A program made the position numbers and the translations under genes. 18,142 nt of DNA, taken from positions 1 through 18,142 of the forward strand of contig CAZPWQ010000070.1 in assembly GCA_964590495.1 (NCBI GenBank), given 5' to 3'. The notes under the pieces were generated by a model, which was given only the letters and a program-made list of their open reading frames with translations, ran no database searches and was not told the origin of the DNA. This stretch comes from CAZPWQ01 sp964590495. GTDB lineage: Bacteria > Bacteroidota > Rhodothermia > Balneolales > Balneolaceae. Positions 1 through 5,942 of this stretch are shown piece by piece. Every line of letters begins with the position of its first letter. Position 1 is the first letter of the stretch.

Positions 1-188
1 TATCTGTCCCGACAGCCTGGTACGTTATGGCCGGCTGGTTACAGAATTTTGCATACAGAATTGAAATACAATGGAGTATATTTCTTTTGGCCGGATTAAT
101 TACCATAGTTTTTGCGCTGTTAACCGTAAGTTTTCAGTCTGTAAAAGCTGCAAGGCTGGATCCTGTGAAATCTCTTCGGACGGAGTGA
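1..188 (+). CDS. FtsX/MacB-type ABC transporter permease, C-terminal end (partial)
   Basis: Only the last 61 codons are in the window, read in the frame that ends with TGA at 186-188. They contain a short hydrophobic segment, an amphipathic stretch (AGWLQNFAYRIEI), a final membrane helix (roughly codons 26-47) and a basic tail ending in KAARLDPVKSLRTE. This is the typical end of the large FtsX-type permeases of the Bacteroidota, and it aligns by eye with the end of the complete permease at 12480-14933 (AVQWLQNFPYHL ... SLKAAMINPVDSIRQE). The family works with a MacB/LolD-like ATPase in the inner membrane to export substrates or drive periplasmic mechanics. Such an ATPase gene follows 136 bp downstream on the same strand and is the likely partner. 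The substrate is unknown. Confidence 0.88.
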   Translation, partial: SVPTAWYVMAGWLQNFAYRIEIQWSIFLLAGLITIVFALLTVSFQSVKAARLDPVKSLRTE

Positions 189-194
189 ATGAAT

Positions 195-275
195 GGGCAT
201 AGCGCATAGAGCATGGCGCATAGCGAAAACCAGCAATATATAAACGCTATGCCCTTTGCTCTCTGCGCTTTGCCT
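195..275. repeat. Imperfect 31-nt inverted repeat built from heptamer units
   Basis: The left arm (195-225) and right arm (245-275) are imperfect reverse complements, about 26 of 31 positions, with a 19-nt loop (226-244). Each arm is itself a degenerate 7-bp tandem. The left reads AGCGCAT / AGAGCAT / GGCGCAT / AGCG; the right reads ATGCCCT / TTGCTCT / CTGCGCT / TTGCCT. It lies between a permease stop and the next ATPase start. No T-run follows the right arm, so it is a poor match to a simple intrinsic terminator. It looks like a dispersed REP-like intergenic element, although only one copy is visible here. Confidence 0.75.
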
Positions 276-324
276 TCACTAAAAGGGAAATACTTTATTA
301 AAGCTTATAATTAACTACACACAG

Positions 325-1017
325 ATGATCAAACTCAGAAACATAGACAAATACATCGACAAGCGGTTCCAGCGGACCTTTATCCTGAAGGGGATTGATC
401 TGGATATCGAAGAAGGTGAATTTATTACAGTGATGGGTCCCAGCGGTGCGGGTAAGTCTACACTGCTTAATATTTTGGGCTTTCTTGATGAGCCTTCGGA
501 AGGGGAGTATTATTTTCTCGGCGACCAGGTACATGATCTCAGCGGAAAGCAAAAATCCGATTATCACAAATCCCATATCGGTTTTGTTTTCCAGGCATAT
601 CATCTGATTGATGAAATGACGGTTTATGAAAATATCGAAATGCCGTTGTTATATCGGAAGGTAAAGGGAAAGCAGCGGAAAGCGATGGTGGCCGATATGC
701 TCGACCGTTTCAATATTGTGGCCAAAAAGGACCTGTTTCCACCGCAGCTCTCCGGCGGACAGCAGCAGGTCGTGGGAGTTGCTAGGGCGCTGATCGGGAG
801 CCCGAAATTAATTCTGGCCGATGAGCCGACCGGCAACCTGCACTCCGAGCAGAGTGAGCAGATTATGGAATTATTCAAGAAGCTGAATGAGGAGGAAGGC
901 GTAACGATTATCCAGGTTACCCATTCCGAAAAAATGGCTTCCTATGGAAACCGGATCGTCAATTTGAAGGATGGAGCTATTATCGAGGAAGACCCGTACC
1001 AGGATCTGGGCGAATGA
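325..1017 (+). CDS. ABC transporter ATP-binding protein, MacB/LolD-like
   Basis: This 230-residue nucleotide-binding subunit powers FtsX/MacB-type exporters at the cytoplasmic face of the inner membrane. All core motifs are present: Walker A GPSGAGKST (38-46), Q-loop Gln90 in FVFQ, signature LSGGQQQ (142-148), Walker B LILADE (162-167) followed by PTGNL, and H-loop His200. Length matches the family. Two positions depart from the usual consensus. The residue after the signature is Val149 where Arg is common (LSGGQQQRVAIARAL). The D-loop is NLHS, with His173 where Asp is usual. No clear SD precedes the ATG. The gene lies 136 bp after one permease and is followed by a broken second permease, so the first permease is the probable surviving partner. 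Confidence 0.93.
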   Translation: MIKLRNIDKYIDKRFQRTFILKGIDLDIEEGEFITVMGPSGAGKSTLLNILGFLDEPSEGEYYFLGDQVHDLSGKQKSDYHKSHIGFVFQAYHLIDEMTVYENIEMPLLYRKVKGKQRKAMVADMLDRFNIVAKKDLFPPQLSGGQQQVVGVARALIGSPKLILADEPTGNLHSEQSEQIMELFKKLNEEEGVTIIQVTHSEKMASYGNRIVNLKDGAIIEEDPYQDLGE

Positions 1018-1020
1018 CCC

Positions 1021-1053
1021 AGACCTGTCAGGTTTTGAAAACCTGACAGGTCT
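1021..1053. repeat. Perfect 16-bp palindrome with 1-nt centre, family A (CCTGTCAGG type)
   Basis: AGACCTGTCAGGTTTT (1021-1036) and its exact reverse complement (1038-1053) flank a single G. It begins 3 bp after the ATPase stop, where it could act as a transcription terminator or mRNA-stabilising hairpin, although no T-run follows. A diverged copy lies at 9078-9111, which shows this is a dispersed element rather than a one-off terminator. Confidence 0.88.
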
Positions 1054-1288
1054 CCAGGAAGTAATGCTTTTTATAACACTGTAAGGTTCTCAGGCGATTA
1101 GTAGCTGTTTGTTTTTGAACAGGCAATGTTAGATTATGAACAGTTTTTTCCTACTTACCCATCTTATCGCGCAATAAACGGTTGCTCACATTTTTGGTAC
1201 GATTGTTGGAATATAATAGTACAGGTGACATCGATCGCCTCAAAGGATGTTTCAACAACTAATCTCTGGCAATGAATAAGAGGCAAAT

Positions 1289-1724
1289 ATGCTTAAAAAC
1301 TATATTAAAATAGCTTTTCGGAATATCCGCCGCCATTCCATCTATTCTTTTATTAATATTTTCGGGTTGGCGGTCGGGCTGGCCAGTGCGATCGTTATCG
1401 GTTCATGGGTGTACCAGGAATGGAGCTATGACAGCCATTTTGAGCATTCGGATCGTATCTATCGGATTGGTGTGAATTTCTTTAATTTCGGTGACATGGC
1501 CCCGGGACCGGAGCGATTCAATCAAACAGCCGAACATTTTCCGGAAGTAGTAATAGCTGCCAAATGGCAGCACCGAAGGTCTGGTAAACCTGCTCAGAGA
1601 ACGAATATCGAACTTTGATGCTGACTGGGAACTTTACCATATCGGGACCCCCCATAAAGACAAAATTCCGGTAACGTTTCGTTTTACAAGTGATCGAGTA
1701 ACAAAATCAGGCCAGGGGAAATGA
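1289..1724 (+). pseudogene. Truncated FtsX/MacB-type permease joined to an unrelated 3' fragment
   Basis: The first ~90 codons are a normal N-terminus of a large FtsX-type permease: MLKNYIKIAFRNIRRHS, one membrane helix (about 18-43), then the start of the periplasmic MacB-PCD domain. Family members run to about 800 residues, but similarity stops near 1555 and this frame ends at 1616-1618. A second frame then opens after a TAG at 1554-1556 and runs to TGA at 1722-1724. Its product contains STEGLVNLLRERISNFDADW and WELYHIGTPHKDKIPVTFRF, which reads like the C-terminus of some other protein that I cannot name. The intact SD (AAGAGG, 1278-1283) and ATG suggest a formerly working permease cut by a deletion or rearrangement. 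The 3' fragment ends 3 bp before the stop of the convergent gene. Confidence 0.75.
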
Positions 1725-1727
1725 GAC

Positions 1728-3812
1728 TCATTCCACTTTCCTGATTCCCATAATATCATGATCCTGGCGATCCAGCCGGGTGTAAAGCAGGTGGCTGCCA
1801 TCCGGAGAAGCCGTTAATCCTGCCTGATACCAAACTGCGGTTTTATCCAGTTTTCGTATTTCGGCGACTGTTTCGTCTGTAAAGCTGTAAAACTGCAGCC
1901 AGGATTCGCTCTTTTTGAAATCGATAAAGTAGATGCCCCTGCCGGTGAGGGACCAGTTGGCCCGGTTAATGCCGGAAAGGTCAAAAATCCGTTGTTCGGA
2001 ATCGTCGCCGGGCCGTTTTCGCCAAATCCCAAACTCATTTATTTTGGAATAGTAAAGGCTGCCGTCCAGGGACTCCTCGGCAGCATATCCTCCCGTTGTA
2101 GTAATTTGAATCGGATCGCGGCCTTCCAAATCACTCTTCCATAACTCCCAGGAACCGGTTCTGTTGGACGTAAAATAAAAAGATTGACCATCACGGGTAT
2201 ACCGGGGGAGCATATCCGATGAATTGCTTTGAATAATGGGATGGGCAATTCCTTCTGCTACATTAATAGCGTAAATGTCTGCTAGGCCCTCGTCGCGGAT
2301 GTCACAAAGTAAAAACTGTCCATCCGGCGACCAGTGGGGATTACTGACATAAGGTCCGTGAAAAGAGGTAACTTTTCTCAAGTTGTTGCCCAGACTGTCC
2401 GCAATCCATATCTCAGGAGTGCCCGATCGAAGGGATACAAAAGCGATGCCGGAGCCGTCGGGACTGAACCGTGGATTGTGTTCGGGCTGGGTAGAGGCCA
2501 GCACCTGACGTATTTTACCGGTTTCGTTTTCTATCGGAATGCGCCAAATGTTACTGTCCTCTTCTTTTTCTATGAATGCCAGGGCATTGTCTGCATTACG
2601 GGCAATAGTCGGATAGGTGAGATTGCTTGTACTTAGATTGCGCGGCTTGATGTTCCGGTCGGCGAGTGTTGCCTCCCAGAGTCCATAAGTACCGCCGCGG
2701 TTCGAGGAATAAATAATGCCGTTGTCCGATCCATTCCAGCTGAAACCAGCAACATTCAGATTGTCTCTGGTGAGACGGAGAGTTTTGCCGTCAGTAATGC
2801 CATAAACATATATATCGTTTGAGTTTTCCGTACCACGCAGAAACGCCACCCGGTTGCCATCCGGTGAAAACCTCGGAAAGTTGTCTTCCAGGAAAGGATT
2901 TTCGGGTTCGGTCAACAATTGTTTTTTGTGTGATTCTATATCGAGCAGGTAAAGCCGATAAGGGTCGGAGGCAGAAGAACGATCAGAAAATACGAGACGG
3001 TTGCCATCCGGCGACCAGTCCAGTTCGGGATTACTGCTGTTGCCGATGTCGGTCAGCTTTACTTCCGGTCCGCCCAGAGAGGGTACTGCAAAAATGCCTT
3101 CAAAATAGCGGGCATAAGCAATGCGGCTGCCGTCTGGCGACCAGGCCGGGCTGAATTCGTACAGCCTTGAATTAGTAAGTTGCAGGGGCTGTTCGCTGTT
3201 CAGCAGTTTAACGTATACATTTTGAGCTCCACTTTCGCCTCCGTTCCAGGTGAAGGCAAGCCGGGACCCGTCGGGCGACAGAGCGGGATCTTCTTCCTCC
3301 CCGGGATAGCTGGTAAACGGTACAATACGTTGATTGTCAAAATTGGGACTGGTGCTGCCTGAATTATAAAGAATGAGGCCGCCTGCAATAGAGATAAAAA
3401 CAACAACAGCAATAACTCCAGAAACCATAAAATTATTTTCTATGATGCCTTTTTCTTCTTTTCCGGTATTTTGGTCATCAAGCGAACTCTCTTGAACCTC
3501 AGCGATCAACCGGTATCCTTTTTTAGGGATCGTTTCTATGATCTTTGGAGATCTGGCATCATTCCCAAATGCTTTACGCAATTCAGAAATGGCTCTGGAA
3601 ATCACTTCATCACTCATATAGGTACTTTGCCATACTGTATTCAGGATCTGCTCCCTGGATACAACATTGCCGGCCTCTTGAGCCAACAGGATTAACACCT
3701 GCATGATCTTGGGCTCGATGTACTGTTCTCCATCAGATGTAACAATCAGGTTACGGCTGGGAAAGATGGTATGTCCATCAATTCTAAAAGAAGTTTGAAA
3801 TTCACTCTCCAT
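1728..3812 (-). CDS. Membrane-anchored winged-helix regulator with TolB-like beta-propeller
   Basis: The product is 694 residues from the ATG at 3812; a TTG five codons upstream is the less likely alternative. Residues ~10-104 form an OmpR/CadC-type winged helix, including LLAQEAGNVVSREQILNTVW, the recognition-helix region ISRAISELRKAFG and the wing IIETIPKKGYRLI. A membrane helix follows at ~128-149. The rest (~160-694) is a series of PD40/WD40-like blades with the repeated core SPDG (SPDGSRLAFTW, SPDGSRIAYAR, SPDGNRLVFSD, SPDGNRVAFLR, SPDGSGIAFVS, SPDGQFLLCD). No receiver domain is present. The topology suggests a one-component regulator with a cytoplasmic DNA-binding head and a periplasmic propeller sensor, as in CadC/ToxR. 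It is divergent from the YceI-cytochrome run, with a 102-bp gap holding a palindrome, so that run is its most obvious candidate target. Confidence 0.9.
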   Translation of the reverse strand: MESEFQTSFRIDGHTIFPSRNLIVTSDGEQYIEPKIMQVLILLAQEAGNVVSREQILNTVWQSTYMSDEVISRAISELRKAFGNDARSPKIIETIPKKGYRLIAEVQESSLDDQNTGKEEKGIIENNFMVSGVIAVVVFISIAGGLILYNSGSTSPNFDNQRIVPFTSYPGEEEDPALSPDGSRLAFTWNGGESGAQNVYVKLLNSEQPLQLTNSRLYEFSPAWSPDGSRIAYARYFEGIFAVPSLGGPEVKLTDIGNSSNPELDWSPDGNRLVFSDRSSASDPYRLYLLDIESHKKQLLTEPENPFLEDNFPRFSPDGNRVAFLRGTENSNDIYVYGITDGKTLRLTRDNLNVAGFSWNGSDNGIIYSSNRGGTYGLWEATLADRNIKPRNLSTSNLTYPTIARNADNALAFIEKEEDSNIWRIPIENETGKIRQVLASTQPEHNPRFSPDGSGIAFVSLRSGTPEIWIADSLGNNLRKVTSFHGPYVSNPHWSPDGQFLLCDIRDEGLADIYAINVAEGIAHPIIQSNSSDMLPRYTRDGQSFYFTSNRTGSWELWKSDLEGRDPIQITTTGGYAAEESLDGSLYYSKINEFGIWRKRPGDDSEQRIFDLSGINRANWSLTGRGIYFIDFKKSESWLQFYSFTDETVAEIRKLDKTAVWYQAGLTASPDGSHLLYTRLDRQDHDIMGIRKVE

Positions 3813-3880
3813 ATAAAAACCAGTCAATATCCAAGCCTTAAGAAAATTTTAAGTATTCCTAAGGTTTCCATTATAACTAT

Positions 3881-3893
3881 GGCAAGACTTGCC
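3881..3893. promoter_or_regulatory. Candidate operator palindrome in divergent promoter region
   Basis: GGCAAG-A-CTTGCC is a perfect 6-1-6 palindrome in the gap between the winged-helix gene (start 3812, minus) and the YceI gene (start 3915, plus). A TATAAT-like hexamer (3896-3901) lies immediately to its right. A palindrome between divergent genes, one of which encodes a DNA-binding protein, is a reasonable operator candidate. The hexamer may be coincidental, because Bacteroidota-type promoters use a different consensus. Confidence 0.4.
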
Positions 3894-3914
3894 AATATAA
3901 TATAGATAACAAAT

Positions 3915-4952
3915 ATGGAATCAAATAAATCTGTTATCGTAAAAACTTTGACGATGTTATCCAATATTATTTTGCTGATCTGCTTACTGGTTTCGCAACT
4001 TATGGGTCAGCAGTCGGCAGAGCATAGAATAGCACTGCTGGATGGCGAGCTCTTTGGCCTGGATCGGAGTCATTCTACATTGAAATTTGCCGTAGATGTT
4101 TTTGGAATGGTCGAAACCGAAGGTACTTTTGATGATTATGCGGCAACGATACTGTACAATGAAGAGGATATAACCAAAACAGAAGTCATCGTACGCATAC
4201 AGGCCCAATCTATCGATACAGGGAGCGACTTCAGAGACAGGGATTTGAACAGCGAACGGTTTTTACACACCGAAGAGTACCCGGAGATTTTTTTAAAAAG
4301 CACATCTGTTGATGCTGCACCGGATGGATATCTGTTACATGGCGATCTGACCATAAAAGGGATTACAAAACGGGTATCCATCCCTTTTCAGCATATTCTT
4401 AACCGGACGACAGATTCGATCTGGGAAAATATACGGATCGGGTTTTCCGGAAAAACTACCATCAACCGGAATGATTTTAACGTAACTGGAGGGGATTCCT
4501 GGGGCCCGGCGGTTTTATCGGAAGAAGTGGATATCGAATTTACGTTACTGGGAACCAACCGGAACCTTGAAATAATCGCATATAGCTCCCGAGAAAAACC
4601 CTCAATCGGCGAGGAAATGGAAAAAGCTCTGACAGAGAATGGGGCGGCAATTGCACGATATCAAAACCTCAAGAACACCGACCGGGAACAATATAACTTT
4701 GGGGAGCGGGAACTCAATCTGTTTGTGAATAAGCTTTATCAACGAAAAGAGTATGAATCTGCCCTGCAAGCCGGTGAACTGTATGTACAGGAGTATCCTG
4801 GATCATCGCATTCCTGGACGACACTCGGAGAAATACAGGCAAGTCTGGGCAATAAGATGCAAGCGATCGAATATTTTAAAAAAGCCGTGGAACTCGATAA
4901 AAAAAATGACTGGGCTGCTCTTGCCCTGAAACGGCTGAATGAAGAAGACTAA
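3915..4952 (+). CDS. YceI-domain protein with C-terminal TPR repeats
   Basis: The product has 345 residues. A hydrophobic N-terminal segment (about 15-31, ending LVSQLMGQQ) acts as signal peptide or anchor. A YceI-like lipocalin-type domain covers about 46-213: LDRSHSTLKFAV, VETEGTFDDY, the FRDRDLNSERFLHTEEYPEI region, LTIKGITKRVSIPF, and a final GFSGKTTINRNDFNV strand. YceI proteins are periplasmic and bind polyisoprenoid or other long amphiphilic chains in their barrel. Residues about 264-340 form roughly two TPR units (YQRKEYESALQAGELYVQ; LGEIQASLGNKMQAIEYFKKA), which suggests a protein-docking role and is unusual, since most YceI proteins stop after the barrel. An alternative start is the ATG at 3954. 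No strong SD is seen. The gene is 21 bp ahead of the cytochrome gene and probably co-transcribed with it. Confidence 0.87.
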   Translation: MESNKSVIVKTLTMLSNIILLICLLVSQLMGQQSAEHRIALLDGELFGLDRSHSTLKFAVDVFGMVETEGTFDDYAATILYNEEDITKTEVIVRIQAQSIDTGSDFRDRDLNSERFLHTEEYPEIFLKSTSVDAAPDGYLLHGDLTIKGITKRVSIPFQHILNRTTDSIWENIRIGFSGKTTINRNDFNVTGGDSWGPAVLSEEVDIEFTLLGTNRNLEIIAYSSREKPSIGEEMEKALTENGAAIARYQNLKNTDREQYNFGERELNLFVNKLYQRKEYESALQAGELYVQEYPGSSHSWTTLGEIQASLGNKMQAIEYFKKAVELDKKNDWAALALKRLNEED

Positions 4953-4973
4953 AAAAAACCAATAAATTACCTT

Positions 4974-5471
4974 ATGAAACAGATAATTTTATACCCATTG
5001 CTGACTCTGCTGATTGCAGTTGCCTGGAATTTTGAAAAGTCAACAATAGAAAAGGAAGTCCGGGAAGAAAGTGATATTATTTTTGGGTGGAATGATACTA
5101 CCGAATTCGATCAGGAAGAAGCACTGGCTGCCCTACGGGAAGAGATCAAAGGAATGGAGGATCAGCCCGCTTCCGAAGTATTTCAGAATATCAAAGTCAT
5201 GCAACAGGTACCGGCAGGACGCCTGTTGCGAATTATGGAATTTGGATTCAGCCGGTCGCTTGGGGTGACCTGTATGCATTGCCATAATCCAAATAATTTT
5301 GCTGACGAAGATAAGCGCCAAAAACAAATTACCAGGGATATGATGGCGTTGGCGGGAAAAATCAACAATGAGCTGCTTCCTGCTGTTGCCAATCTGGATA
5401 GTGACAACCCCACCGTAAACTGTACGACCTGTCACCGGGGAGAGGTAACACCGGCGTTGAATCTCGAATAA
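4974..5471 (+). CDS. Exported two-CXXCH cytochrome c, reaction-centre cytochrome subunit-like
   Basis: The 165-residue product begins with a hydrophobic export signal or anchor (about 4-19). It has two c-type heme attachment sites, CMHCH (100-104) and CTTCH (150-154). The region before the first site (VFQNIKVMQQVPAGRLLRIMEFGFSRSLGVTC) follows the pattern of the photosynthetic reaction-centre cytochrome c subunit family. There, a Met on a helix upstream of each CXXCH serves as axial ligand; Met88 and Met123/124 are candidates here. The canonical subunit binds four hemes and is longer; this is a short two-site version of the kind found in non-phototrophs. No reaction-centre genes are in the window. 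It would sit in the periplasm as an electron carrier with an unknown partner. The tight spacing to the YceI gene suggests a joint function. Confidence 0.83.
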   Translation: MKQIILYPLLTLLIAVAWNFEKSTIEKEVREESDIIFGWNDTTEFDQEEALAALREEIKGMEDQPASEVFQNIKVMQQVPAGRLLRIMEFGFSRSLGVTCMHCHNPNNFADEDKRQKQITRDMMALAGKINNELLPAVANLDSDNPTVNCTTCHRGEVTPALNLE

Positions 5472-5518
5472 AAATTTTCTTTACAAGCGGAGCCTACCAC
5501 ACTGGCAAAAATTTTCAT

Positions 5519-5545
5519 ATAATCTGATAAATTCAGTCAGATTAT
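5519..5545. promoter_or_regulatory. 9-bp inverted repeat abutting a start codon
   Basis: ATAATCTGA (5519-5527) and its exact complement TCAGATTAT (5537-5545) flank a 9-nt loop. The right arm ends 1 nt before the ATG at 5547, so a hairpin in the mRNA would occupy the ribosome entry site of the following gene. It could also be a DNA operator. No ordinary SD is visible in front of that ATG. The function is inferred; only the repeat is seen. Confidence 0.5.
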
Positions 5546-5546
5546 T

Positions 5547-5921
5547 ATGTTACGTTATTTCAAAAAAATCTTTGCAGCGGAGAGCAAAAATCAGCAGTCA
5601 TCAGACAGAATAGATATCTTAGCTGTCATTGAAGAGGTAAAGGAGAATGAGCAAAAGGGGGTTCCGCTCGGCAAACGCATTCATACCTTTGAGTATAAAA
5701 TGATGGAAGTACGACTCGACTGTGATATTGCATCCAATTATCGCGTGACGGTTTACGAAGGGAAAGAACGAAGATTTAGTTTTACGATCTTTGCAAAACA
5801 GGGTGATTATGATACTTTGGAACAAGTCTATGATAGAATCATTGGTTTTTTAGATGGAGACCGGCAGATATCGGAACTGCCCGACGATGATACTTTGAAA
5901 GGCTTTTATTACGGTCATTAA
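5547..5921 (+). CDS. Hypothetical protein, 124 residues
   Basis: I do not recognise this family. The product is soluble, without a signal peptide or membrane helix. It is predicted alpha/beta with a charged N-terminal helix (DILAVIEEVKENEQKGVPLG), a central strand-rich part (HTFEYKMMEVRLDCDIASNY, then RVTVYEGKERRFSFTIFAKQ) and a helix near the end (YDTLEQVYDRIIGFLDGD). Coding is supported by the clean open frame, biased amino-acid composition, and position between the cytochrome gene (75 bp upstream) and the M20 peptidase gene (21 bp downstream), all on one strand. A 9-bp inverted repeat overlaps its start region. Confidence 0.72.
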   Translation: MLRYFKKIFAAESKNQQSSDRIDILAVIEEVKENEQKGVPLGKRIHTFEYKMMEVRLDCDIASNYRVTVYEGKERRFSFTIFAKQGDYDTLEQVYDRIIGFLDGDRQISELPDDDTLKGFYYGH

Positions 5922-5931
5922 TATTGACAAA

Positions 5932-5938
5932 AGAGGAG
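5932..5938 (+). promoter_or_regulatory. Shine-Dalgarno sequence fixing a TTG start
   Basis: AGAGGAG lies 4 nt before the TTG at 5943, which begins MKNLF, a typical signal-peptide N-terminus. No ATG is available at an equivalent position, so the TTG is the probable start of the peptidase. Confidence 0.65.
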
Positions 5939-5942
5939 TGGC

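Noticed and set aside
3896..3901. TATAAT as a sigma-70 -10 element for the YceI gene
   Set aside because: No acceptable -35 at the right spacing was found, and promoters in this lineage usually follow a different consensus.
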